In this document: positions 31,180 through 41,869 of the stretch, piece after piece
Layout: every line of letters starts with the position of its first letter
Numbering within the stretch: position 1 is the stretch's first letter
From: Phaonia tiefii
Taxonomy: Eukaryota > Arthropoda > Insecta > Diptera > Muscidae
DNA: 64,000 nt
Assembly: GCA_963931995.1 (NCBI GenBank)
Contig: OZ008369.1
Location: 88,694,073-88,758,072 of the forward strand
Direction of reading: 5' to 3'
Program-made: the position numbers and the translations under genes
The notes under the pieces: model-generated
What the model was told of the DNA's origin: nothing
The model's database searches: none
What the model saw: only the letters and a program-made list of their open reading frames with translations

Positions 31180-32281
31180 TTACACAAGTCACTAACCGAA
31201 GACATTTATTGATTGTGTGTTGAGCGATTGTTATGATTTTTGTATTCTTTTATGTAATACCACATATTGAAATATTCTGCAAAGAGAATAAGACTCGTTT
31301 ATGCTCTTTCACTCATACTCTCTACATGAGAGCGGGAAAAGTGTGCAATAAGTTCTCTATACTATTGATGGCAGAAATATAATGGTAGATGCAGTACGGC
31401 AACAAATACAACAAGCCAAAAACAACAAGCAATTTGTTTTTGCTCAGTGCTTCTATTGTGCTAATCAGCTGATTGAAAAATAATGAAATTGTATACAAAA
31501 TTCGAAAACCAACCAAATTTTGAAAGTGTTTAATTATGAAAATTAAAACGTTTCTATGTGATTTTTACGGAGAAAACATTTTAAAAATAGAAATAGTAGG
31601 CGAACGGTGGTGGATAAGAGAAAAACTCACTCCAGAAAAAAGTTCAAATCAGCTGGGCTAGTGCTTCTACCATTTGCTTGTACCATGATACTATTCAATA
31701 TTTTTTGTCGTCGCTCTGTTTATGACAAAACAAAAACAATTATTTCAGTGAGCTAAATCTTGTTTTATTTATTTTAACAACATTACATCTAATGTTAAAG
31801 CATATGTAAGAAAAATAAAGTGCAATACCAACTAATCTTTTTTATTTTCCAATGTAACACTTACTAATGTGTTCATAAAAATCGAACAGGGACCGTGTAA
31901 CAAACAGGCGTTAACACATCGCACGTGAGTTCAAACACCTATTGTTTTTTTTTAGCCCCAAATGCTAGCCACCTCTGAATCTGAGTTACCGATTCAATCT
32001 ATCGTATTCTGCATTACAGTTTTAAGCAATGTTATAGATCTTAGAAACTTTGACAACTCTGTCAAAAATGCAACAATTTAACAATTTATTTCAGAGATGG
32101 GATAATCTGTGCAAATTTCATACGATCGTAAAACCACAAAGTTGTAGACCGTGGGGTTTGATAACACAGCTGATCGACCTCCTAGCTACAAATTTGAAAT
32201 AGGATGACATTTCAAAGAGATTGAGCGAAACTGACTTTCATTTTGATTTTATTGACACTTATGACTTATAAAATATCTTTA
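31180..32281. other. AT-rich DNA, no supported feature
   Basis: Nothing recognised apart from short ORFs without features. Confidence 0.35.
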
Positions 32282-32283
32282 TA

Positions 32284-33190
32284 CGAGGATTGCTATTTAT
32301 ATTTCGCGAACTGGCAATACTAGTGTTCCCACATGCAAACTGGAACTTGCCTTGAAAAGTTTGACATTTTTTAGCTTAAACATACATAGAACGTTTTCAC
32401 TTGCGAGCACTATTTGTTGTATTTACAAAGAGTTGAAAAATTCATCTCGGTCAAAAAATTGAATTAACCCATGAAAATTTTCGTGCGATAAATTTTTATG
32501 ATTTTCTGCGTGGATTATCGAGTCAAGAGCGTCTCAATCAACTTGATTTGACTTTTAGTGATAAAGCACCATCAACAACCGCTGTAAATCGCTAGTACCA
32601 AGAGTTCAGCCTCGAACGTCGTTCCCTCCAGGACGAATTTCGCAAAGGTCGTCCAAAATCGGTTGTTCTGTCACAAAACATCGATGCAGTGCGTGAACTG
32701 ATAATGGAAGATCGTCAGGTGATATATTGTGAGATAGAAGCATCCTTCCACTTCCAAACATTCGATTTTGCATGAACATTTTTCTGTAAAAAAGGTTTGT
32801 TCTGTGAAACAGATCCTGCATAATTTGACAATCACTCAAGGAAAGGCTCGTGGCAATTGGTGTAAGGAAACGATTAAAAAGTTCGACCGTTGTGATCCAA
32901 AAGACGTGCATAAAATCTTGGAAGATGACGAATCATGGGTATATGCGTATGAGCTGGAAACAAACAGGAATTGCTCGTGTGGGTCTTTCAAGACGAGCTA
33001 AATCCAACAAAAATTATTCGTGGAAGAAGCACAGCGAAGCAAATGGCCGCCTGTTTATTCGACCGAAGGGATTATGTGGCCTCTTTTCTGATTGAGCAAC
33101 GTAGGACGGTCAATTCTGAGTAGTACACGACCCTTTGTTTGCAGGAAGTCTTCGGAGAAATTCGTAAAACAAACCGTCAAAGAGTCTCAT
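32284..33190 (+). mobile_element. Mariner transposon, 3'-truncated relic
   Basis: The left end TA|CGAGGATTGCTATTTATATT has the form of a mariner terminal repeat. The transposase can be followed through several frames: NFRAINFYDFLRGLSSQERL (about 32475), SLQDEFRKGRPKSVV (about 32622), IDAVRELIMEDRQVIY, then KFDRCDPKDVHKILEDDESW (first catalytic Asp, about 32880-32940) and QRRTVNSE. The sequence stops after RKTNRQR near 33185, so the second and third catalytic residues and the right end are missing. Many stops occur. Confidence 0.85.
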
Positions 33191-33194
33191 CTAG

Positions 33195-33490
33195 TAGACT
33201 CCTGTACCTAAAATCTTACACTTTTTAACGATAAATAACGTCAGTTAAATTGTCAAAGTTCTTAAAATTTCAATACAAAATTTCGGAATTTTCAAACTGT
33301 AATTACCGAGTCTTATCCTTAAAAAGTTATAGAATTTCAGTACAGAAATCACACACCAGTATCGATCATTCCCTTTTGAGGATAAAACCTTATAACCGTT
33401 TGACTATCCGGGAAACTTTTGACACTCTTCCCTATTATTGTGTTATTTCGCAACTGATGGCACGCCTCCAATATTGCCACTACTTTACCC
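33195..33490. other. Unassigned DNA
   Basis: No feature recognised between the mariner relic and the RNase H fragment. Confidence 0.35.
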
Positions 33491-33492
33491 AT

Positions 33493-33990
33493 TTATAGTG
33501 TTATACCCAGTGATGTTGAGTAAACCCCAGCTCCCACTCCACTATCCGTCTTAGATCCATCCGTACAAATGTATATGTCAACAACCTGCAATGGTAAGTG
33601 GTTCTTACACTCTTCCCTATGCGGTACGAGTTTTCTGATGTTTCTGCGGAAGTTCAGCTCGGGACTAGCATAGTCCGTTCCTTCAAGCAAATTATACAGA
33701 ATCCTTCTATGTTGGGTTCAGTTGGGTTCAACATTTCGGCTCTCTAAGCCGCAAAGCACTCTTTGACGCTAAACTTTTAGCAAACTATTCAATTGGAAGT
33801 AAATTCATCTTCGTATTGAGAGTAACAGAGGGAGACCTTTGGAATGCCCGTGTCACGCCAACGCAAGCTGTTCTCTGCACTGTCCTTCTCAAGAACCGGC
33901 CACCATACCGATACTCAACAGGTCAGAACAGGTGTAACCACCGCCGTGTGCATCTATAATACCATCTTCGGGTTTAGGCCCCATGTTCTC
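33493..33990 (-). pseudogene. 3' fragment of an RNase H-bearing non-LTR retrotransposon
   Basis: Read on the minus strand, the right part (33990 to about 33780) resembles the end of an RT ORF (WGLKPKMVL then HTAVVTPVLT and WWPVLEKDS). The left part (33690-33493) contains VVDIYICTDGSKTDSGVGAG, the first active-site block of RNase H. RT followed by RNase H is found in the I and LOA clades. Stops and deletions between the parts show it is dead. Confidence 0.72.
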
Positions 33991-34194
33991 CCATATGTTT
34001 TCTTGCAAGCGTAGAACTTAACTCTGTGTTCAAAAGTGTTGCCAGAAGCTGTAAAAGAAATATGTCAAAAAAGTGCAATTTCCAAAAAAAAAAGTGCTAA
34101 AATTGAAACAATCAAAAATTGTATGCTGCGGGCACTTTACGCCTTATATTCGATAAAAACAAAATTCGACTATACATATTCGAAAAATTTGATA

Positions 34195-34470
34195 CGGAGA
34201 AAAGTGTAACGCTTAGAAGGTATCTATGGACCTTAGATACCTAGGGTTTCTATGGACCAACTTCTTTGTGGGACTTTTGAACCATGGCAGTCTGTCCGTG
34301 TTTTTGGTCAACATGGTAACTGCAGTAAGCATTTAATGATCACAATGGACCTTTTTCAGTATCTATTATATGACCAAACTTAGTTTGAGATTGAAAATGG
34401 GTGTTGTGATCGCACTCCTTCTGGTACATCCCATAGAAATCGATGTATTTAGTATTTAGAGTCTGATCAT
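34195..34470 (+). repeat. Repeat related to the start of 22236-23440
   Basis: It shares GTGTAACGC(T/G)TAGAAGG, TGGACC followed by TTTGTGGGACTTT, GTCTGTCCGTG and TAGTTTGAGATTG with the element near 22.3 kb. No coding sequence. Confidence 0.6.
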
Positions 34471-34569
34471 ATAAGTCACTGACACATGCACTGCATTTTT
34501 CGACATCATACTTTGTCCAAATTAAGACCCCGACGAATGATTTCTGATAAAATATTTAATAATATTTAA

Positions 34570-34850
34570 ATACACCAATTGAAATTTAAAAATGTAGTAC
34601 ATAAACTCGGTTAATAATTTTTAAATTTCAAGTGACGAATTCTAAATTTCAATTGATGTCTTTCAAATTTAAATTGATGTCTCTCAAATTTCAATTGATG
34701 TTTTTTAAATTTCAATTGATGTATTTCAAATTTCAAATAGAATTTTTAAATTTCAATTGATGTATTTCAAATTTCAAATTTAATTGTCAAATTTCAATTA
34801 ATATTTTTAAAATTAAATTAATATTTTTCAAATTTCAATTGGAAATGGTG
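34570..34850. repeat. Minisatellite of TTTCAATTGATGT units
   Basis: Units of roughly 25-30 bp built from AAATTTCAATTGATGT and TTTCAAATTTCAA repeat about eight times with changes. Confidence 0.8.
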
Positions 34851-34859
34851 TAGTTCCTC

Positions 34860-35658
34860 TTTCGTGTTTTAAATGGGGTTCACTTTATGTACGCTTGCAT
34901 AAATAACATGCCTAATTTTAATTGTACAGTTTTGAACTTCCATACCACTGTGCTGCTTTGATGACTGTGCGCGGGGCGAACTTAAAACAGCGGCAACTTT
35001 TAATTTATAACCGGCATTCGCCCATTTCTCAAAGTAAATAAATGAATGAGCCAATATACATACATACATACTATTGCATGTATACTCAAGTATATGTGGA
35101 CTCGTTTTTTGTTTGTGTACACATTTGCCTATATGGACTATCATATACAAACACATGTACATACGTAGGACGACACAATTCCTTTTGTATTTTGTTTTGT
35201 CATTAAACAACACACAAGCACACACACATTTGCCCAAAGTGTTATTTTCTTGTTGCAGAGAGTTTTGGTAATGCCAGACAAAAGGTCGACACATTCCATG
35301 CAACTAACTTAATTAATTTATGCGACTTCGGCAAAATACCCAGAGATGAAGGAACAAACGTAAACTCCAGCTCAAACTCAGAAACCAAATCCATTGACGC
35401 ATTCATTTACTGCGTCCAAAGTGAACAGAAATGCAGACAAGCGGACATAGAGGTTAAAAAGACAGACAACCAGTCACTCATTCATTTCTGCCTCTTTAAA
35501 AACTCACACATGTGGCCATCTACGTTCGGTTCATTCATTTCGGTTAATTTCATTTGTATCTCTTTGAGATTCCACGAGAATGCATTCTTTCTTAGCTACG
35601 ACAGTCCTTAGCGTTGGGGGATTGGTGGCGATGACGCTTATGATGGTGATGATGATGA
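34860..35658. other. Unassigned DNA with short CA-rich runs
   Basis: A minus-strand ORF at 34869-35303 (144 codons) is Cys- and His-containing but lacks any motif I know and overlaps simple ACACAC and TACATA runs. I do not support it as a gene. Confidence 0.3.
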
Positions 35659-35865
35659 TGCCAATGGCTTGGTGTGCCTCATTTGTGGAGTAAAGAAGTA
35701 CCTAATTTTAAAATTAATGAACGGCATTGTGATGGGAGATCCAAACTCCAGATAAGCGATAAAATGTCATTGATGTGTCCAATGTATCCGGGCATATGGA
35801 ACACATGGCATGAATATGAAATTAAGGTGATGGACGATGGCCAGCTTGAGGTAACATTTTCATAG
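35659..35865 (+). CDS. Candidate host exon (weak)
   Basis: The frame opens after a TGA at 35656 and reads to TAG at 35863-35865. It contains KLQISDKMSLMCPMYPG and WNTWHEYEIKVMDDGQLE, whose alternating hydrophobic pattern looks like beta strands of an extracellular domain. A possible donor, CTTGAG|GTAACA, lies at about 35848. The layout faintly recalls the Cys-Pro strand region of ephrins, but I cannot make a reliable assignment. The low-complexity GATGATGATG run just upstream and the lack of a clear acceptor weaken the case. Confidence 0.25.
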   Translation, partial: CQWLGVPHLWSKEVPNFKINERHCDGRSKLQISDKMSLMCPMYPGIWNTWHEYEIKVMDDGQLEVTFS

Positions 35866-36479
35866 GAGTTTTAGACTTGTGATTTCATTTTTCTACAGGG
35901 CATGTTTGTTTGAAAATTCAAAATCAACGAAGGCAGAAATCTTAAAAAAATAAACGTTTAGAAAACAAAAGATGCAACATTAAAAAAAGGGATATACTCG
36001 AAGACTTAATAAAATCTAGTTTACAATTTGTAAAACTGTTTCAGTTAGATGAATGTGTGTCCGGCTATTGGAGTCTAAAGTTTAAATACAGTCGAATAAG
36101 CTTTTTATCCATAGCATATAAGGTTCTACGAGTATCAAGTATTATTTATTAATTGTAATTAAATAGAAAATATTACATTTGAAATATACTCTAATACTTA
36201 TTGCACAGACTTGGCTTGGCCTTATGTCTAAAGTATTACATATTTTGTGCTATGGAAAAGGATAATAGATGAATAAATATTTGATAAGGCTTAAGGAAAA
36301 CTATTAACAAGAACCTTCAATACAAAAAAAAATAAAATAAAAATATTTAATAGAAATTTACATGAAGACATATAAAAAGCTATTTCATACAATCATATTC
36401 TATGAAAAAGACAATAATTAACAAGATTAACAAGAAAAAAGACAACTAGAGATATAAATTTGAAATTAATGGATTTTCT
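35866..36479. other. AT-rich DNA
   Basis: No feature recognised. Confidence 0.4.
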
Positions 36480-38185
36480 GATAATGAACAATTCGTATAA
36501 AAGTTTTCTATTGCATTATTTATGCAATCTGAGATGGGTTTGGTGCACATATAAAGTGCAAACGGGTGGTTGAGAAAGCCAAGGAAGTCTTAGTACCATT
36601 TTCAATAATTTGTGTTGGGCGATTTGCAAATGTTTTATAAGTGTTGTGGCACAATTTCCCCATACAGGACATCCAGACTTATAATAATAAATGTTGTTAA
36701 ATAACTTTAACAATTAACATTTTGTTATCTATATTTAAATTTGAATGCCTGTTTAATAACAGGTAAAGAATCTTTTTGTACAAGTTAACCTTTTGCATTA
36801 TGTAGGTCACGTGCTTATTAAATGTGATTTTCTTGTCTAGAAAAATCCCAAGATATTTCACACTTTCCAACCACTGAATATATCTTCCAGATATTCTTAA
36901 ATTTCGGTCAGGCAAAAAACATATCTTTCTTTTACTAGTGAAACAAATTGATTGTTTTTCGTCTGAATTCAGTTTTATTTTCTATTTGAAGTAATATTCT
37001 TCTAATTTATCCAATGCGCACTGAAGTACAGTTACTAAGCCATGACCGAGTTCATGTGAATAATATATAGCCATGTCATCCGCATATGCAGCGAAATTAC
37101 ATGGGTTTATGAAAGGTACATCAGCACAAAACACATTATATAAAATTGGTCGTAACACAGATCCCTAGGGAATGCCCGCTAGGATTGATTTTAAATCCGA
37201 AACAGAATTTCCACCGTTAACACAAAAAAATCTGCCAGAAAGAAACACTTTTATCATCCTTACTAGATATTAGGGAAACTGGAGGCTAATTAATTTAAAA
37301 ACGACACCAGAATGCCAAACGGAGTCGACCGCCTTTTCAATATCAAGTAACACCAATGCAGTAGATTTCCCTGATTGAAACCCAAGTTTGATATCATTAC
37401 ACATTCTTTTAGTTTGGTGGAGAGTAGAATGACCCCGCCTAAAACCAAACAGCTTTTGTGGCAAAATATTGTTGCCATTAATAAAATCTAGAAGCTCTTC
37501 CTTTACAAGTTTTTCCAATAACTTTCCCAGACTGCTTAGAAGACTTATTGGACGATAGTTTTCAGGCCTATTCAAAGGTTTTCCTGGTTTAGGTATCAGA
37601 GTAACTTTGGCTGTTTTCCAAGCATTTGGGAAGTTTTGAATTTTCAAGCATGCATCGTAAATTAGTGTTAAATAGGCTATTGCATTTTCCGGAAGATTTT
37701 TAAGCATTTCATTATTGATATTATCAAGGCCACAAGCTTTTCTACGTTTCAAAGTTTTTGTCATTCCTTCCACTTCAGAACTTGACACTTGGCCAGCGGC
37801 TGGAGTTGTTATGACCATCGAATCGAATTGGTTAACAGGTTCTTCAACTATAATATTGTGGCTCCTATTGCGTACCTAAATTGTTCGATATTTGGTGGTT
37901 TAAACAGAATGATTTCGCGAACTCATTAGCTTCATCGTAGTCAGATATAAGAACGCCACTATTACTCCAGAGACCTTGACAAGGTCTAGATTTTTTCTTT
38001 AAGCTCTTGGAAACATTCCAAATAGTCTATATATTTGCCTATATCGAGTCCATTCCCTGCGGTGATAGTTTCTGTTTCTCAACAGTTCCCTAATAAAAGA
38101 TGGAAGTTTAACAAACTTGTTGTGCGGAGTTTGCATAGGTACGAATTGTCTCACACCTTCTAACAAGCAATTTGTACAATTTTCA
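36480..38185 (-). pseudogene. Jockey-clade non-LTR retrotransposon RT, degraded
   Basis: On the minus strand the RT can be followed from N- to C-terminal side. LPSFIRELLRNRNYHRREWTR lies near 38110-38040 and KACGLDNINNEMLKNLP near 37700. NYRPISLLSSLGKLLEKLV (about 37560) and FGFRRGHSTLHQ (about 37440) follow. The active site YADD is intact near 37085 (AAYADDMAIYY), and the C-terminal VKYLGIFLDKKITFNKHV (about 36860) and CPVWGNCATTLIKHLQ segments come last. The 182-codon ORF 37270-37818 is the best preserved piece. Several frameshifts separate the pieces, and one deletion removes part between 37830 and 38000. No endonuclease part is visible. Confidence 0.85.
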
Positions 38186-38186
38186 A

Positions 38187-39140
38187 GTAAAATGTGCGAA
38201 AAACTAAAACCATTTATCACTGAACTGATTGGACCATACCAGTGTGGGTTTAGGCCTGGAAATCGACAACTGATCAGATTTTCACACGACGTCAAATCCT
38301 AGAGAAGACACATAAAAAACAACTCGACACCTACCATCTATTTATCGATTATAAGGCGGACTTCGATAGTCCGATACGGGAGAAACTTGACGAACACTAA
38401 ATTCTCAGTGAAAGTTGGTAAGGAACTTACCGAACCTACCGAAACTCAGCGAAGCCTCAGGCAAGACGATGCCCTATCGTGCGATCTCTTTAATATCTTA
38501 ATAGAGGTCATTATGAGAAGAGCTGCAAAATTGAGAAGGAGTCAGCAAAAGTGGGTCTGAGAGTAAATGAGGATAAGACAAAATTATTGGTTTCAACGAC
38601 CAGGGCCTCCACGCGATTAGACCAAATCGTGAACGCTGATAACCTTTGTAGTTTCAAGGTGGTGGACGAATTTGTATACCGTGGAACTGCAGTAAACAAA
38701 GACAACCACATCAGCCTTGAGATCAAGCGGAGAATTGTGCTTGCGTATAGATGGAATTTTGGGCTAAGCAAGCACTATAGAGACCAAGACCTCTCTGGAG
38801 TAACAGAAGTCCAGCTATACCAGACTCTCATACAACCTGCCTTGCTATATGGCGTAGAATACTGGATCTTATCGCAAGCGGATCAAATAACCATGGCCAT
38901 GTCAGTAGAACGGATGACGGAGACGAACCAGCACGAAGGGCTTTCAAAACCGAACTCGAAGGAAGACGAAAAATAGGGATACTAAGACTCCGCTGGAGGG
39001 ATCACGTTGACGAATCCCTGCGTCCACTTAGTATTGCCAACTGGAGAGATAAGGCAGAACATCGAACTGTTTGGCGAATCGTATTATCTTCGTCTTATAA
39101 GGTCCCTGACTCCCCGGGGTTGTTCGAGACCGGTTAAATA
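38187..39140 (+). pseudogene. RTE-like retrotransposon RT, 3' part, degraded
   Basis: Plus-strand RT sequence starts KLKPFITELIGPYQCGFRPG (about 38200), continues with FSVKVGKELTEP and LRQDDALSCDLFNILIE (about 38405-38510), and then jumps to VGLRVNEDKTKLLVSTTR (about 38550). The block that should carry the YADD active site is deleted between them. The 141-codon ORF 38551-38976 holds the thumb region (FVYRGTAVNKDNHISLEIKR, QLYQTLIQPALLYG) and the end includes LRLRWRDHVDESLRP and NWRDKA. It is head-to-head with the Jockey-like relic and is dead. Confidence 0.83.
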
Positions 39141-40440
39141 AGTAAGTATGATTTCAAAATAACACACGTTATCTGCCTGATTTGGCAACGTGATGCTGTC
39201 AGACTTTGAGCCTGCACGAAATTAAGAAGTTGGTGTCGCAGTGCGGAAATGTCGGAGACTCGGCTAGGAGTAACTTTGCACTGGTGGATCCACTATTTTA
39301 TTTTTAAACGAAGTCTTATATCTTAAGTAGATTGCGCTTTGCTGGGCTACGGAGATTTTTACTCAATTAAAACAAACGGAGACTAGAGTATTTGAGACGA
39401 AAATCGTCCGAATTGGGTACTAATTCCAACATTAACTTTTGTAAAAATATCTTACAGTCCTTATTTTCTAAAATCTGTTATAAGTATTAGTTGAGCAATA
39501 GACTAAATGTAGAATACTTATTCTCATATATTTTATACTATAGTCTGTTTATAATCTGTCGCAAATACAACTCCAATGTTTCCTAACAAAAGAGTGACAT
39601 ATGACGTGGTGTTTACCGCTTATATCAACAGACCACATCAGCGGAATTCCTGTGGAGGCGAAATGAAGAATTTCTACAGCAACAAAAGTCACTTTCCCAG
39701 TGTCTTCAGAAACTTTAAAAGCCATTACTTAACTCCGTCCATCTTTACTTTGTTTTTGGAACCAATACAAAGTTGTTCCAGATAGTCTCCTTTCTTCACC
39801 GTCCGCCGCAACAGCTTCAAAGTGGTCAATCGTCTGCTTGACATTAATCTGCGGTGGATAATCAATGCTGCTGCGTCGTGAACACCAGAGACAATGAACG
39901 AAATGGTGGGAGAGCTTAAAATTGATTCTAACCGGAAATCTTGTTATCATCTTGGTATCTTGTTGTTGGTATCTGTTGTTCTCCCATGCAGCGATTCTCA
40001 AGATAATCACTGGAAGATAATTTCTTTGAGTAATAAATTTATGAACGCACAATAAGAAATTTTGTTTTCAAAAAATGCTTGTGATTTTTGTTTTACTTTT
40101 ATATTAAAGTATTTTGTTTTATTGCGGAGGTTCCTTTAAACCCCAATTGTTTAGGGTAAATTTTGGGAACTTTTTAAGGTTTATGTCACAGAAACCGCTA
40201 TTGAACCATATTATGCAACATATGAATGGACAGAGCTAAATTGTCGTATAATTTCAACAGGGTTCAACAATTGTTGACTAAGTCATTGAGTATATTTAAG
40301 GACCTGACAAGACAAGAGGTGCATGATGTTACCATTACTTCCGGTAATATGTATAAAATAATATACTACGAAATCTGCGTCAGGGCAGAACGTTTTCACG
40401 TTTTCCCTACATTGGTCCAACTTGTATGGAAGTACTTTTT
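39141..40440. other. Unassigned DNA
   Basis: A minus-strand ORF at 39729-40052 (107 codons) and a plus-strand ORF at 40226-40543 have no recognised domain. The second runs into a homopolymer A stretch at 40480. No gene is supported. Confidence 0.35.
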
Positions 40441-40479
40441 TCAAAAAATCGCCAAAATAAGAAAATCATTAAACCAAAA

Positions 40480-41100
40480 AAAAAAAAAAAATGGCTATAA
40501 CTCGGAAACGGTGCGTCCAATCACAAAATTTATATTATTTTAACATATGGATAAATTGAGGGTGGCATCAAAAAAAATCGGTAAAACTAAAATTTCTCGA
40601 AACAAAAATCGCTAAAACGACCTTATGCCAATATCTCTGAAACGGAGCGTCCAATAGAAAATATATCTAATTTTTAAAAGTTTCTAACAGTTTTTCATGA
40701 AGTGGTCCGATCGAAAAAAAATCACCAAAATAAGAAAATCGATAAAAGGAAGAAATGCCAATAACTCGGAAACGGTCGTGCAATCGCAAAAATAATAACT
40801 TTGTTACCATCCACTGGTTACAGCCTCCTATGGGGGTAAAACATTTATTATGATTGCAATTCGACGCACCGTTTCCAAGTTATAGCAATTTGGTTTATTT
40901 TAGCGGTTTTCTTATATTGTCGATTGTTTGAAAAAAATTTCAATTCGAATTGAACCACTGCATGTAAATCCCATAGAAATCTGCAAAAATGAGTTATTTT
41001 TTCGATTCGACGCTCCGTTTCCGAGATATAGACAATTTTTCTAATTTGTTTTCACATCTTCGATCAAAAATGAGAGGTTAAAATACGAAATATATAAAAA
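40480..41100. repeat. Old repeat with CGGAAACGGTGCGTCCAAT blocks
   Basis: Variants of ACTCGGAAACGG(T)GCGTCCAAT and their complements (GACGC(A/T)CCGTTTCC) recur about five times between 40495 and 41030. A related block lies at 16050-16090. Confidence 0.6.
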
Positions 41101-41140
41101 TTGTTTTGTGTTGGTTTGTTTGTTTCCATTTTTTAGTATC

Positions 41141-41640
41141 TTATAGACTCGAAAACGGCTGAACCGATCTTTTTGAAATTTTCATAGAATGTAGCTTTGT
41201 GGTCGTTGGTGAAAATTGGGGTACTTGAATTTTTGATATATCAAGTCGGCGCTTTAAACGCTGAATATCATGAACTATCCGAGGTATAACGATGATATTT
41301 GATGTATATGTTATTTGTACAGTACGAATTATAGCCAAGGTGGAAGTGGGTAGTGCCACGTCCTCTCTTCAAAAATCGCTCTGACTGTTTTTCTAATACA
41401 CGGATTGTTAAGAAAATTTCACAATATGATACTGATGACTTGTTGATAGTTCTTGGCTCTACTTGGTTGTGATTGGATAAAAGGGCGTGGCACCGTCTAT
41501 ACAAATTCAAAGTTAAAATGGCTATATGTCATGAACTATCATAGATATTAACATGAGATTTGGTATATATGTTGTTGGTACAGAGTGAATTACAGCCACG
41601 GTAGAAGTGGTCGGTGCCACGCTTTAAAGGAAACCGTTAT
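41141..41640. repeat. Tandem repeat, period about 260 bp
   Basis: Segments starting at about 41268 and 41527 share ATCATGAACTATC, TTGTACAG(T/A)(A/G)(C/T)GAATTA and AAGTGG followed by AGTGCCACG or GGTGCCACG. The stretch GAAAACGGCTGAACCGATCT at 41150 is a type of non-coding repeat common in insects. Confidence 0.55.
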
Positions 41641-41869
41641 AACAGCCATAATAATAGTTTGAAACACAATGGAACAAAAAAATGTTGTTCACACTTTGGC
41701 ATTAAATTTCATATTGGGATATGGATATGACAGCCATTATATTCAAGTAATTAGCTTTATTATTTGGTACAAGCGAATTAGATTTTATATTTTTCGTTGA
41801 TCCAAGAAATATAATATTCACCACTACAGGTAATTTGATTGCTAGAACTAAAACTTGATAAAAAATAAT
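41641..41869. other. Spacer with a block shared with 16.3 kb
   Basis: ATATTCACCACTACAGG at 41813 and GATTGCTAGAACTAAAA after it match 16300-16335. The block directly abuts the second Penelope-like copy. Confidence 0.5.

Noticed and set aside
34869..35303. 144-codon minus-strand ORF with Cys and His residues
   Set aside because: It overlaps simple CA-rich and TACATA runs, shows no domain and has no splice signals.
39729..40052. 107-codon minus-strand ORF
   Set aside because: No recognised motif or splice support, and its surroundings are old repeat-derived DNA.
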